Shown piece after piece: positions 1-10,901 of a stretch of DNA of 64,000 nt. Positions within the stretch are counted from its first letter, which is position 1; each line of letters opens with the position of its first letter. The position numbers and the translations under genes were made by a program. The notes beneath the pieces were generated by a model that was given only the letters and a program-made list of their open reading frames with translations, made no database searches and was not told the DNA's origin. This stretch comes from Hyperoodon ampullatus (Eukaryota; Chordata; Mammalia; Artiodactyla; Ziphiidae), in contig OX457056.1 in the NCBI GenBank assembly GCA_949752795.1, positions 176,538,428 through 176,602,427 on the forward strand. Reading direction: 5' to 3'.

Positions 1-150
1 TTTCTATGTCTGGCTCATTTCACTGAGTATGATGTCCTCCAGGTCCATCCACGTTGTTGAAAATGGCAGGATTTCTTTCTTTTTCTCTTTTAAGGCCGAA
101 TAATATTCCATCATATAGATAGATAGGTAAGTATAGATATATATCAATAT
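1..150 (-). mobile_element. L1 LINE fragment, ORF2 3' region, cut by window edge
   Basis: The plus strand reads as the reverse complement of the L1 ORF2 tail: 'ccatccacgttgttgaaaatggcagg' is followed by 'gaataatattccatca'. The latter is the antisense of the familiar ATGGAATATTATTCAGCC segment. It continues beyond the left edge and ends in a GATA/TA-rich simple stretch at about 110-150. Confidence 0.8.
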
Positions 151-159
151 CACATTCTC

Positions 160-575
160 TTCTCAAATTATGACACTGCTGGCATTTCTCTGTCTTCTCG
201 GAACAGGACAGGCCTATGACTGTGGTGGAAGAGGTGCTGTATAACTTTCAAGTATACATCATAGATGGTGAGACAGCATTCTCTTGGCCTTCCCTTGGGA
301 CATGTGCCTTGGGATCCCTGAGCTGGCATATAGGCAGTCCAGCTACATCACTGCTGCAGTGCTGGAGGGATCATGTGGCAGGATTACATAGAGACAGAAA
401 AAGATGCCCAAAGAGCCCCACTTGTTCCAGCCTCCGGCCTTTGAGTCTTTCAGCTGAGGTCCCAAAAGATCAGCCATACCCACTGTGCCTTATCTGACCT
501 CTTTACCTACATAGTCTGTGAGCTTAATAAATGGTTGTTTTGTGCTGATTTGTTATGCTACCCTAGTGACTAGAA
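160..575 (+). mobile_element. MaLR/ERVL-like LTR, diverged
   Basis: The stretch has an LTR-like layout ending in an AATAAA signal (526-531), then 'ggttgttttgtg...gatttgttatgctacc'. This resembles the 3' end of mammalian MaLR LTRs ('ttgttgttttaagccactaag...tttgttatgcagc'). The 93-codon frame at 216-497 lies inside it and is not a gene. The subfamily and left boundary are not resolved. Confidence 0.4.
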
Positions 576-579
576 CAAG

Positions 580-1165
580 CTATATACTAGTTGGGCAGGC
601 AGAAGATAAGCCAGTGAACAAATAAACAGACAAGGTATTGTCAGACATGGGTATAAAGAACTGAAAATAAGATGATGTGACTGGGGAGTGTGGAGGGAGG
701 GAAACCCCAGACAGGATAAGGAAATCCTGGCAGAAGAGAGAACGTGTGAGCTGTGGAGACCTGCACATACAAGAAGGGGCCAGAATGATTGTTCTGGGGG
801 TGGGGGGACAGAGGTAACAGCAAGTGCAAAGGCCCTGGGGCAGGCTGAAGCTTGACATATTCAAGGAACTAAAAAAATGACTGGTGCCTCTGCATTATAA
901 TAAGAAGAGATTAACAGTCCAAGCTGTGGTCAGAGTAGACAGGGTCACCTCATATGTGGACTGAGCCAGAGCTAAGGGTTTGGATTTTTATCCAAGTATA
1001 ATGGGAAACCATGCTAAGATTCTTAGTGGTGGAGAGATATGGTTTTTTTACATAGTAACCATGTCCCTTTGTCTGCTGTGTGGTGACAGAATTGAAGAAT
1101 TGAAGAAGGGAGGCTAATTAAGAGGCCGTAGCTTCCGTTCAAATGAGAGCTGATGGCAGCTTGGA
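580..1165 (-). mobile_element. L2 LINE fragment (left part)
   Basis: Reads as reverse-complement L2: 'gtgaacaaataaacagacaaggt', then 'acagcaagtgcaaaggccctgggg', then 'gagccagagctaagggtttgg'. These follow the order of the L2 3' half in antisense. It is old and diverged. It resumes at about 1,440 after an interrupting MIR. Confidence 0.7.
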
Positions 1166-1185
1166 CTGACCTGGAATCAGTGGAC

Positions 1186-1213
1186 ATAATAATAATAACA
1201 ACAACAACAACAG
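1186..1213. repeat. (AAT)n/(AAC)n simple repeat
   Basis: ATAATAATAATAAC followed by ACAACAACAACA. It abuts the 3' (tail) end of the minus-strand MIR that follows, as is common for MIR tails. Confidence 0.9.
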
Positions 1214-1410
1214 TGGATAGTATTGCCTGAGTGGTTTCTATGTTCAGGCATTGTTTCAAGTGCTTTTACGTGGATTATCTGATTTTGTCTTCACAGCAAC
1301 CCTATGATGTAGGTTCTATTACTATCCCAAATGAGCGTTCAAGTACTTTGCCCATTATCACGTACATAGGAAGTGGTAGAGGAAGCCTCCTAACTCAGGC
1401 AAGGCCACCG
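1214..1410 (-). mobile_element. MIR SINE
   Basis: Antisense MIR. 'ctatgttcaggcattgtttcaagtgcttttacgtggatta' is followed by 'cagcaaccctatgatgtaggt' and a diverged core. It sits inside the L2 at 580-1,640, so it either interrupts that L2 or replaces a gap in it. Confidence 0.75.
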
Positions 1411-1439
1411 CAGAATGATGCTTCCCCGGATGGAATCCA

Positions 1440-1640
1440 GTGAGAGGATTCAGGATATTCTGGAGGTAGAGCTGACAGGACTTGTTAAATGATTTGGGAT
1501 TTGGGGGAGAAGAAAGAACTCAAGAATGGAGCCTCGTGTTCTGACATGGACAATGAGGAGGGAGGCGGTGCCATCTATGGAGATGGGAAAGTCTGGGGAG
1601 AAGTTGGGGTGGGGAGAGGCAAGAGTTCTCTCATTGTAGG
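1440..1640 (-). mobile_element. L2 LINE fragment (right part)
   Basis: 'ggaggtagagctgacaggact' followed by 'gggagaagaaagaactcaag' and 'gatgggaaagtctgggg' matches the next portion of antisense L2. This makes it the continuation of the 580-1,165 piece. Confidence 0.65.
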
Positions 1641-1654
1641 AATGAACAATCACA

Positions 1655-1870
1655 GTGATCAAATGAGCATAATCGAGGTTAATGTTTACGGAGTGACTAC
1701 CATGTGCAAGCACTCTACCTATACCAACTCATTTGATTTGGCAATAACCTTAAGAAGTAAGGTACCATGATTTCCTTATTTTACTGAGGATGCAACTAAG
1801 AAACAGGGAGACTGAGAAATGTGTCAAAGCCAGTAAATTGCAGATTTGGGATTTAGTCTGGTTGGCAACC
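1655..1870 (-). mobile_element. MIR SINE
   Basis: Antisense MIR: 'gtgactaccatgtgcaagcactctac', 'aactcatttgatttggcaataacc', then 'ttattttactgaggatgcaactaagaaacagg' and a diverged 'aagccagtaaattgcag...ttgg'. Confidence 0.75.
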
Positions 1871-1894
1871 TGCTCTAACACACTGCTTGTCATT

Positions 1895-2000
1895 AAACGA
1901 GTAAGTGTTGGCTAAGTACCAAGCACAGTGCCTAGTGCATAGTAAGTGATCAATAAATGGTAGCCATTATTACTGTTGTTACTATTATTATTATTCAAAT
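1895..2000 (+). mobile_element. MIR SINE 3' half
   Basis: Sense MIR tail: 'accaagcacagtgcctagtgcatagtaagtgatcaataaatggtagccatt', followed by an ATT-rich tail. It is adjacent to the oppositely oriented MIR at 1,655-1,870. Confidence 0.8.
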
Positions 2001-2460
2001 GCAGTTGACCTTCTCTGATGTATATGACATTGTGTTACTAGGAAGTAGAACCCAATCGGTGCCCTCAGGAAAGATGCCATGTCTTCGGCAAATCCAGACT
2101 CATGGAAGTTTAAATGATTCAAGACAACCACACAATACAAAACAGCAATAGATGAGGCGCCTCAAGGCAGCGTGTGATGAAGTGCCAAAGGAATGGCACA
2201 TATCTAGCTATACGGAGTTTTTCAAATATCTAGAGCAATATTAAAGCCTTGTGCCAGGATTATTAACACATGTGTTCTCAACCGGGATATTCCTTCTCTA
2301 TTATTCAGTGTGCCCTGTCAGGACCCAAACCAAATGTCAAAGATTGGAATAGTGACATTTACACTGTTTTAATTACCCAGCAAGATTAGTGTTTGTGGAC
2401 TTGTTAAGTAGTTCCCAAACAAAGCAATGAAATTTAATGGTTCTGTTGTGCAACAAAATT
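2001..2460. other. No recognised element
   Basis: Non-coding sequence with no repeat family, promoter or exon signal that I can support. Confidence 0.5.
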
Positions 2461-2548
2461 CACCCCCTTTTCTCTTTTTCTTTCCTTCTCTCCCATCCCC
2501 TTCCCTTCTCTCCCCCCCAGCTCCCTTCCCCTTCTCTCTCTTTCTTTG
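2461..2548. repeat. Polypyrimidine tract (CT-rich low complexity)
   Basis: About 88 bases almost entirely C and T on the plus strand, with runs such as TCTCCCCCCC and TTCTCTCTCTTTC. The complementary strand is purine-only, so mirror or triplex structure is possible. Confidence 0.85.
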
Positions 2549-3145
2549 GAGAGGCAGTGTGGACAAGTTTTTACCAGTATTACCAAGACAAATTCCTTGA
2601 TGTTTTGATAGAATAAAAATGAAAAACCTGAGCTGCTCCCACATTTCTTGCTTTTTTATAAGACTGTTTTTTTCTCTGTGGGTCCGAAAAATGCCAGAGA
2701 TTCAAAGCAATAAGACAAGCTATGTTTGGGGAAGGCTTTTCACATTTCCTTAAATTTTTTCAAAAAGAAAAAAAAACCCCAGAAAATTTAGAAATAGGGA
2801 ACATTAAAAAAAAACCCTCACATAATCATATCACTTCAATACAATGACTGATCATATCTTGGTGTGTGTCCTTAGAATTTTTAATTTTCCCATGCTTATT
2901 CATGGTTGTAATTCTAGTGTACTTACAACGTTGTCTCCTGCTTGTGAAAATGTTTATCAGATATACCTTTCCATGCTATGAAGTAAAATTCAAAATTTTA
3001 TTGGAATTGTCCATTGAGTGAACCTCCCTTGATTTCTAAACCATGTAATTAAATCACTTTTAGAATAAGGAAATGGATAAATTAAATAAAATACATAAAT
3101 TAAACAGCGTTACCCTTTCCCTTAATGTTGAACTTGGCAAGGCCT
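2549..3145. other. AT-rich stretch, possibly an old L1-derived segment
   Basis: The part at 2,760-3,010 ('cacataatcatatcactt', 'cctgcttgtgaaaatgtttatcag', 'ctttccatgctatgaagt') resembles antisense L1M 3' sequence but is too diverged to call firmly. The remainder is unassigned. Confidence 0.3.
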
Positions 3146-3149
3146 CATG

Positions 3150-3385
3150 TATAAGGGTTGAGAATTCTGGCTCTGAGTTCTGCCACTTGCTAGCTGTGTG
3201 ACCTTGGACAAGTTACTTAACCTTTCTGGGCTTTAGTTTCTTCACCCATAAAATGTCGATAATAACAGTGCCTACTTCATATGAATGGAATAATATGCAT
3301 TGAAATACCTACTTCAGTACCTGTCACATCATGAGTGCTCAATAAATGTCAGCCGTTATTACTATTATCATCATTATTATTGAAA
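3150..3385 (+). mobile_element. MIR SINE, nearly full length
   Basis: A clear sense MIR: 'ctgccacttgctagctgtgtgacc', 'acaagttacttaacctttctgggc', 'ttcacccataaaatgtcgataata', 'gtgctcaataaatgtcagc', and an ATT-rich tail. It is one of the best-preserved MIRs in the window. Confidence 0.95.
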
Positions 3386-3397
3386 GTTTCAAGCATG

Positions 3398-3560
3398 ATT
3401 TTGGTAGAATGAGCATCGGATTAGGAATCAGAAAGTTTGTGCTCTAGACATGGATGAGCCATGCACTTGTGGCTGGTTTCCCTACCTGTAAAACAGTGTT
3501 AAATACCTGTCACACCGCTTTCAAAAAGAACTTAGAATAAGATACAAAGCTCTATAAATG
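3398..3560 (+). mobile_element. Second MIR-like fragment
   Basis: 'gagcatcggattaggaatcagaaag', 'tggtttccctacctgtaaaacagtgttaa' and 'cacaccgctttcaaaaag' follow the MIR layout in sense orientation but are weaker than in the neighbour. It probably belongs to a different MIR subfamily. Confidence 0.45.
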
Positions 3561-4505
3561 CACATAAGATCACATGCACTCCTTGTGATACGAGTGGCAC
3601 AGTCCCATGGCCATGGCTGGGGAGATCCTGGCACCCCTCTGATGAGCAGACCTCATTCTAGAGCCAGGTTTACTACTCAGAACAATGCCAGGGGCACACA
3701 ATGCCATGCAGAGGTCAGCAAAGACTTCCCACCCTGCGCTGCGGTATCTCCTTCCCTCTTATTTATAGAAGGCCCAGAGCCACCCCGTTCTGCTGTGTTA
3801 AGGAAACCCATACCTCAGGCTTTTCTCTCTCTTTTTTTCTGTATTCACTTATTTTAGGTATTCTATCAATGCCATGTGCACAGTTCACGTTAGAAGTTGT
3901 CAGCATTTCCCATTTAGGCTGCTATTTCCAGGGGATGGTAATTTGATCGCAACATTTGTTCTGGACAGCAACAGGCCCAAAAGAGGTCTCTGTGCAAAAG
4001 CATCTTCCACCCACTTAAAAACAACAGCCACTGCAACACACTCATGTGACCAAGTTAAAATGATGGAGGTCGACAAAAATCACCGATATTTAGAATTCTG
4101 GAAGATGGAGGGAGTTGTTCTGACACCAGAATGAAGTTCACAGCTGCAGGTCAGCCAGAGTTCACTCTCAAGCATCCCAACATGGTCGCAGGAGCTGCCA
4201 AATTGTCAGAGTGCAACCCTCCGGCAGGTCTTGCCTCTGCAGAAAATGGGTGTGTAAGTGCCACCTCCTCACCTGACCTCTCCATCAGAAAATGGACTAA
4301 GTAAGGAAGGGAGATCAGGGCCAGTTCCTTCTTTTTTGGGAGTTTGAAGGCTCGGCAGGGAGCAGGGAGGGGAAGTAGAAGACACATTACTGTTAAGAGG
4401 CTGACTTCCGGCACCTGCATACCATGCCTGTATCACCTCCCCTGTCATCAAGAAAAGCTTGGGAGGTATGTGGAAGAATGACTAAGCTCCTGTTTCAGAG
4501 GCTTG
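3561..4505. other. No recognised element
   Basis: Frames of up to 99 codons at 3,558-3,857 and 4,151-4,420 have no domain, codon pattern or splice context that I recognise. No repeat family is recognised either. Confidence 0.5.
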
Positions 4506-4506
4506 T

Positions 4507-4800
4507 TAATTCAAGTGCTATTTATTGAGCACCTGCTATGTGTCTTGTGCCTTGTGTCATGCTGGGTGTGTGAAGTTGCACTAACATGCTGCCTCTTCCC
4601 AGGGAGTCTTGGCTGGTGTGGAGGACAGTCACAATTACACATGCAATCAGGACCCCAAAGGGGAACCAGAGGCCGCTTAGAGAGGCATGATTTGGAGCCT
4701 TAGGTTGGAGAAGCCCTCTCTAACTTTCTAGAGAAAGTGACATTTCACTGGAGAAAGGAAGGTTGTGTCGGAGGTGTGGGGAATACTTTAAGAGGCAGGT
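4507..4800 (-). mobile_element. L2 LINE 3' fragment
   Basis: Antisense L2 tail: 'gctatttattgagcacctgctatgtg', a diverged middle, then 'aagccctctctaactttctagagaaagtgacatttcac'. The last part corresponds to the L2 'ggcctctctgagaaggtgacattt' segment. Confidence 0.6.
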
Positions 4801-5572
4801 TCGAGACCAACACCATCTTTTGAACGATTAGTATGTCCACATACCAGGGGTCCTGTTGAGTTTTGTTTGTCTGAACCTGAGTATGGTTGATTGTGAGACT
4901 TGGATACCTATTCAAACTGCTTAAATTAAAAAGGAGATTTGTTAAAAGGGGGAATTTGGTAGAAACCAACGGTAAGAAGCATAGCCAGACCTTGCAGGGA
5001 ATGGCTTCTTCCCTTTCTCCATTATAGGACTGACTACCTGCTGGGGATGAAATCCTGGTTCCCTACTTGGTCTTTTCTGATGTCACCCCAGGAGGGAAGT
5101 TGGGGCATCTCACTGCAGCCTGGCAAGAGTGGGAGTCTAGGCTCTGGGCCTTTGCTGGCGGGTGTAGTGGTGGGGCTGCAGTGCTTCCTGTGGTGTTTGG
5201 CTGGAGTAGGGTGATTATTGTCTAAAATTTTTCTGTCTTGCTTGGTTTCCCTGTCTTGGTCATTTTGACAAAGAGAGCAGGCTTCCAGAGGGACTCTTGG
5301 TCTGTATCCATTGGTGCTTCTGGATTTCTAACTTCTTCAGTACCCAATCTGGGATATGCCAGACAAAAAGAAAACCCAGGGAACTCATCAGTATGTCATT
5401 CCTGGGATCCCAAGTTCCCTAACCAGTCAGACTTCTTTCAGAGACTTCTTACGTTTGTCCATATAATGTCTAGTGTTTTTAGTTGTACTTGGTGGAAGGA
5501 ATGGGAGAAAGAATGTCTACTGCATCTTTCTGAAAGCACAAGTGAGTCAATATCCTTTTTGTGTTTTCTTTT
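4801..5572. other. No recognised element
   Basis: Contains a 115-codon frame (5,238-5,585) with no recognisable domain. Its end overlaps the following L1, so it is not supported as a gene. Confidence 0.45.
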
Positions 5573-5850
5573 TGATTTTAATTAATTTTTATTGATTGAA
5601 AGGTTTTTAAATTCTATAGTGCTTTACACAATTTTCAAAAGTTTCACACAGATGATTTCATATAATCCCACATTAACCCTTTTTCCCCCTTTATCCCTCT
5701 ATTGCCCCTCCCCCATCCCTCTCCCTACTGATAACCACTAGCTTGTTCTCTACATCTGTGAGTCTGCTTCTTTTTTGTTTGTCTGTTTTATTCACTAGCT
5801 CGTTGTATTTTTTAGATCCCACATATAATCAACTTCTACTTAGTCAGTCA
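5573..5850 (-). mobile_element. L1 LINE 3' UTR fragment
   Basis: Antisense L1 3' end: 'ccccctccatccctctccc'-like text, then 'gataaccactagcttgttctctacatctgtgagtctgc' and 'ttttttagatcccacatataa'. Confidence 0.75.
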
Positions 5851-7120
5851 GAGTCAGATTCTATTATTTAAAACTAAGATCTCATCTGACATAGAGTTCT
5901 TAATGTAAATATCAGAAAACCACTTGGGCTAGTTTTGACTTAGCTCAAGTGGTTATCAGAGGTTAGGAGGCAGGCCCTAGAATCTCTCGGAGAGCTAGAG
6001 AGGAGTTGTGAAACCAGTAACCGGGTCCAGACCATATTTGGGAACAGCTGCAGTGGTGACACCTCTCTGCCACCATCACGGAGCCCAGCCCTGGGCACAG
6101 ATGTTGAATATACCTTCCAGGGCCACTGCCTCTGGAAACCAGAAGATTCTGTCATCACCTTTGTCAGGGTGAATTCCATGTGGCACCTGCTTCACTGCAT
6201 CACCTCTTCTGAGTCAGTCCATTGTGTGGATGTTTGATTGGAGGCCAAGCTAATGTCTGTGTCTTGGCTGCAAGGGACGCTGGGAAAACCAGTTTTTGCC
6301 TTCTGTCTTATGAAGGTGAGGACATTTTCCAAATACAGAAAGGGTTCTGGGTGGCCCCAAACATGAAAAATATCCACTACAGAGTTTACTTTAACAGTGT
6401 ATGTGAGGGCCCAAACTCAGGAGCAGGGACAGGAGATGAAGAGGAGAAAACATACTTGAAAGATAGTGAGGAGGTGGAATTACCAAAAAGCTCATAAGAG
6501 ACTGGGTGTGAAGCATGAATAAGAGGGAAGAATCTAGTTACTAGTCAAATATCTATGATTTTAAGCAAAAGACAGCTAGTTATTGAGTCAGTGGCTGATG
6601 AAGGATCCAGTTACCAAGTCCTAATACTCTTGTTGGGAGTAACTTTCCTGAAGAAAAGGGCAGAAAACAGAGTTCACCTGTTTTTCAGCATTACCAACCA
6701 CTGTTATTGGACCTTTCAACAAGCCCAAATTCAGTTTCATGGGTGCTGCAAGATAAGACCTTCAGAAACAAGCTAAGCAGATTTCCAAGACAAACAAACA
6801 TATCTGAAGTGTCTTTCCTCACAGTGTCATGATACATTTTTTTCTTATATTTATCATTCTCATATCCCATCATCTTCCAAAATATATTTGGAAGATTTGT
6901 CATTAAAACATATCTACACACGTGAAGTAAACAAGCAATAATAAAACAAAACCCCATATCATTGGAAGGATGAAAGAACAAGAGCTGAGTAATGAGGGCA
7001 AGAGGTCAAAACAAATTATAAATGAAAATCTAGATTAAACAGGCTAATGGAATTGAGTTCAAAACTTTGCTATGATATTCCTGGCATTAAGGGAGAAAAA
7101 AACTTGGATGGGTTGTGTAC
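5851..7120. other. No recognised element
   Basis: Frames at 5,940-6,179, 6,222-6,497 and 6,691-6,981 are short, overlap on both strands and carry no recognisable domain. No repeat family is identified with confidence. Confidence 0.45.
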
Positions 7121-7123
7121 ATG

Positions 7124-7487
7124 TGTTGCTATGGACCAATTGTGCCACTCTGCCTATATGTTGAAACCTTAACCCCCAACGTGATGTATTTGGAGTGGGA
7201 CTTTTACAGGAGTAATTAAGGTTAAATGAGGTCATAAGGGTAGGGCCCTGACCTGATAGAATTAGTGTCCTTATAAGAAAAATACCAGAGAGCTCTCTCT
7301 CTGCCATGTGAGGACACAGTGAGAAGGTGGAGCCCACAAGCCAGGAAGAGAGGTTTCACCAGACCCCAACCACGGCAGCACCCTGATCTCAGACTTCCAG
7401 CCTCCAGGACTGTGAGAAATAAAATTCTGTTGGTTAAGCCACCCAGCCTGTGGTATTTTGTTATGGCAGCCTGGGCTGATTGAGACA
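7124..7487 (+). mobile_element. MLT1-type MaLR solo LTR
   Basis: A typical MLT1 LTR. It starts TGTTGCTATGGACC and continues 'tatatgttgaaaccttaaccccc', 'tgtccttataagaaa', 'gagagctctctctctgccatgtgaggacacagtgagaagg', 'gacttccagcctccaggactgtgagaaataaa'. It ends 'tggtattttgttatggcagcctgg...GATTGAGACA'. About 364 bp, close to full length, with no internal retroviral sequence attached. Confidence 0.9.
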
Positions 7488-8329
7488 TATGTACTGTACA
7501 TGTCTGGTTCTCAAGACAGAAAGCGAACTGTTTTCCCAGTTCTGATCTCTGAGAGTAACCCAGCCTGCAAGTTACTTAGATAAGACACATCCAACAGCAT
7601 ATTAAAATTTGATAGCTATTTCTCAAAAAAATGACCTTAAAGAGTTCCTGGTAAAATAACTAATGCCTGGAAGTTAAATTACAGTTCGTTGAAGAGACTC
7701 TGGGGATCAAGTCATATCATACAAGTTTTGAGCTTCCTGGGATTTGGTAAGAGGTTTGTGCAACAATCAGATGACAGCTGGAGTTCCCATCAGCATCTAG
7801 GAATTGGCATTATTTCCGGCCCATATTTTCTGTGTGGCAGCCCACAGGTTGGAAAACCCATGAGAGTATGGTGTGTATGCGTGTGAATTTCACATGTGCC
7901 AAATGACAGCAAAGCAATGAGCACAGCTTCAGAGAAATGTCTGATCAAGGTCACACACACACACAAAAATACCTTCAAGAGCCACACAGGTGGGGCTGTG
8001 TGTGGAGTGGGCCCTTCGGGTACACCCATGGTCAAAAGGAGGCAACTGACTTTTTCAGAAGCCAAGAAGATATGCACTGCAAGAACATTCTGCATGTCCA
8101 AACCATCTATGGGCATCATCCATCCAGAGGACCCCTAGTCCTCAGCCCTTACAAACTACAAGACTGTTACTCTCAGATTTCAATGATCCATCCAAATCAT
8201 GGCTAATAATTCCAATGAAGATAGTTGGTAATGTCCACAAAGCAATTTTTTAAAACAGTAATGACCATAGCAGAACTTTATCACAAGAGTCTGGAGAATA
8301 GATGTCCTTACCACTGCTGGAGGATACAG
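7488..8329. other. No recognised element; short CA repeat
   Basis: Unassigned sequence. A (CA)7 run lies at about 7,952-7,965. Frames at 7,689-8,206 overlap on both strands and look like chance. Confidence 0.5.
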
Positions 8330-9060
8330 TGTTCTTTTTTCTTTTTCATTTTCTTAGGCGTATTTCCAAATCATGTGTCCTTCAGCGGGGTTTCTAAATG
8401 GGTTAACGACACCCTCCCTCAAAGTGCTTGGTCAGGATATTTGTCGCTCTCTCGCAGCCATGGAAAATGCACACAGGGATTGAAAGGCCCAGTTCATGCA
8501 ACGTTGCTCAAAGGATTTGAGGATTCCATTACTGCACAAATCCTTTAATTAAAGCCAGTTCCTCCAGGCCCCTGTTGCCCGGGCCCAATCCACAGCGTCC
8601 CTGGTGACCTTGGGAGGGTTGATTAATTGACGAGTTGGCAGTGCAACCATTCCTTCAAAGATCCCAAGATATATCTGCTAAAACAAAAGTGCCCCCCGGA
8701 CACCATATGGGCCTGCATTTGCAGTGACTCTTAAAATTTATCTGCAACTTCTCTCCTGTGTGACTAATGCCTCCTGCCTTCTACTCAGTGGCTGTTTCGA
8801 CCTATCACCCTTCCTCTCTGAGGCAAAGAACTCTTCAGCGAGGAGGTATTTTTGGAAACTCAAGAGGCTGTTTTTGCAATTTGGCAATAAGAAGTAACAT
8901 TCTCCACTGGGCCCAAGTCACCGTTGATATCAAAGGAGCCAGATTTTTGAAAAATCTCTCTGCCTTGTCTTTTCAGGGATTCAGCAATAAGCAGTTATAT
9001 CTGGAAGCACCAACATCTAGCTTCTGCTTATCAGAAGAGTGAATTGAAGGGAAACTGGAT
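8330..9060. promoter_or_regulatory. Candidate conserved non-coding block (unproven)
   Basis: About 730 bases with no recognisable repeat in an otherwise repeat-rich window. It contains the homeodomain-like palindromic stretch TTGATTAATTGA at about 8,620 and locally raised GC and CpG at 8,560-8,620 and 8,690. Regulatory function is inferred only from repeat exclusion and motif content. Confidence 0.25.
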
Positions 9061-9540
9061 AACATAGGAAAGTCAGGCGGGAGCATTTTCGAAGGCAACT
9101 CTTAAGGGTGACTCTAAATGTTTCTTCTTTATAATTCTGGGTATTGTCCCTTTGTCTTTGTCAGCACTCTATGGATAAGGCTCTAGTAAAATTGAGTTCT
9201 GGTTCATCTTTTCAGAACCCAAGAAACAAGAGAATTGAACCAAGGGCAAACTTTTAAAATTGTCTAAAGGAGAGTGACTTCTGTAAAATATGTCCATCTG
9301 AGCATAATGATGGATTTGGGCATGTGTATTTGAGAGAAGACCCTAGAAAAAAGCTGTATAATAGAAGGAGAAGAATTTGGAGTTCCCAAGGCAATCCTGA
9401 AGCAAAGAGGTAAGAAGGTGAGAGAGGGAAGGAAGAAGGAGGAGGAGGCTGGCAGGAGGCAGAAGGATGCCCAGGTGTGTTAGGACTCCTCTCTGTGAAC
9501 CACACCCCTCCATCTGCAGGAGATCCCCCCAATCAGATGC
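9061..9540. other. No recognised element; purine-rich patch
   Basis: A GA-rich patch at about 9,415-9,455 (GAAGGAAGAAGGAGGAGG-like). The remainder is unassigned. Confidence 0.5.
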
Positions 9541-9820
9541 TTTTTTTTTTTTTCAGAACAAGCAACTTTTTATTGGAGTATAGTTGATTTACAATGTTGT
9601 ATTAGCTTCAGGTGTATGGCAACGTGATTCAGATATATCAATATATATTGTATATATATATATATTTTTCAGGTTCTTTTCCATTATATTATAGGTTATT
9701 ACAAGATATTGACTATGGTTCCCTGTGCCATACAGTAGGTCCTTTTTGTTTAGCTATCTTATGCATAGTAGTGTGTATCTGTTAATCCCAAACTCCTCAT
9801 TTATCCCTCCCTCCAGCCCC
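9541..9820 (-). mobile_element. L1 3' end, cetartiodactyl-type, 5'-truncated
   Basis: It starts with a 13-T run (the antisense poly-A tail). Then come 'ttattggagtatagttgatttacaatgttgtattagcttc', an AT dinucleotide stretch, 'ttccctgtgccatacagtaggtcc' and 'aatcccaaactcctcatttatccctccctcc'. This is the 3' UTR shared with the copy at 56.6 kb. Possible imperfect target duplication: CAGATGCT at the left, CAGGTGCT at the right. Confidence 0.85.
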
Positions 9821-9989
9821 AGGTGCTCCTTTAAAAGCCAAATACGTTCCAGGGCCCCACGTGGCCCAGTCTCAAGCTGATGTGACAGACAAAATAATGC
9901 AATCTGCTATCCCAAACGAATAGCTTTACTTGAATGCCTGTAATCTCATACAAGGAAAGGTAGTTAGTATACCACGTGAGAAGGACTAC

Positions 9990-10255
9990 AGAGCAGGGCT
10001 GAGAGCATGGACTCTGGGCCAGTCAGCCTCAGTTTGAATTTTGGTTCTGCCACTTACAAGCCATGAGATCTTTAGCGAATCACTTAATCTCTCTGTGCTT
10101 CAGTTTCCTCATCTGTAAAATAAGGATGATTATAGTACCTACCTATTAGGATGGCGATGAGAATGAAATGAGTTAATATTTGTCAAGCCCTCAAAACAGT
10201 ATCTGACACGCAGGAATAGTTACATCAACGTTTGTTAAATAAATAACTACATCTT
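9990..10255 (+). mobile_element. MIR SINE, nearly full length
   Basis: Sense MIR: 'gagcatggactctgg', 'ttctgccacttacaagccatgagatc', 'cacttaatctctctgtgcttcagtttcctcatctgtaaaataagg', 'aaatgagttaatatttg'. It is well preserved. Confidence 0.95.
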
Positions 10256-10558
10256 AGGATCCACTTTCTCTGACACTCGACCCAAAAGGGTGTTTCTAGT
10301 TTTCCTCATCACTTTTCTATTCTTTTATTCCCTCTCTTTGAGAAAAAGCTCTGCATTTTCTGATGCAATCCCCACCTTGGATGCTTCATCTCTCCCCCAC
10401 CCAAGGAGTACCCAGATCTGTCTGCAAGGGGCCAAGAAGGGCGGTGGAGAGGATAAGACAGAAAAATGCAGAGTAAATTATGTCAGAGTTTGCCCTGTTA
10501 ACTGAGGATGAGGGGGTGGGAGAAGTGCCATGAATTTGCATTTTCAGATAATATTTTT

Positions 10559-10901
10559 CTCTTTTTTTATTTTATAAATTTGTTATTTTATATTTATTTT
10601 TGTCTGCGTTGGGTCTTCGTTGCTGTGTGCGGGCTTTCTCTAGTTGTGCCTAGTGGGGGCAACTCTTCCTTGCGGTGTGCAGGCTTCTCACTGCAGTGGC
10701 TTCTCTTGTTGTGGAGCGTGGGCTCTACGTGTGTGGGCTTCAGTAGTTGTGGCTCGCAAGCTCTAGAGCGCAGGCTCAGTAGTTGTGGCGCACGGGCTTA
10801 GTTGCTCTGCGGCATGTGGGATCTTCCTGGACCAGGGCTCGAACTCGTGTCTCCTGCATTGGCAGGTGGATTCTTAACCACTGCGCCACCAGGGAAGTCC
10901 C
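10559..10901 (-). mobile_element. CHR-type tRNA-derived SINE, long form
   Basis: On the minus strand: head GGGACTTCCCTGGTGGCGCA (A box), 'gcaggagacacgagttcgagccctgg' (B box), 'gatcccacatgccgca', then the long 3' body ending near 'acgaagacccaacgcagac' and an A-rich tail. About 340 bp. It is flanked by TTCTCTT at both ends. Pol III promoter boxes are visible; transcription is not implied. Confidence 0.92.
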
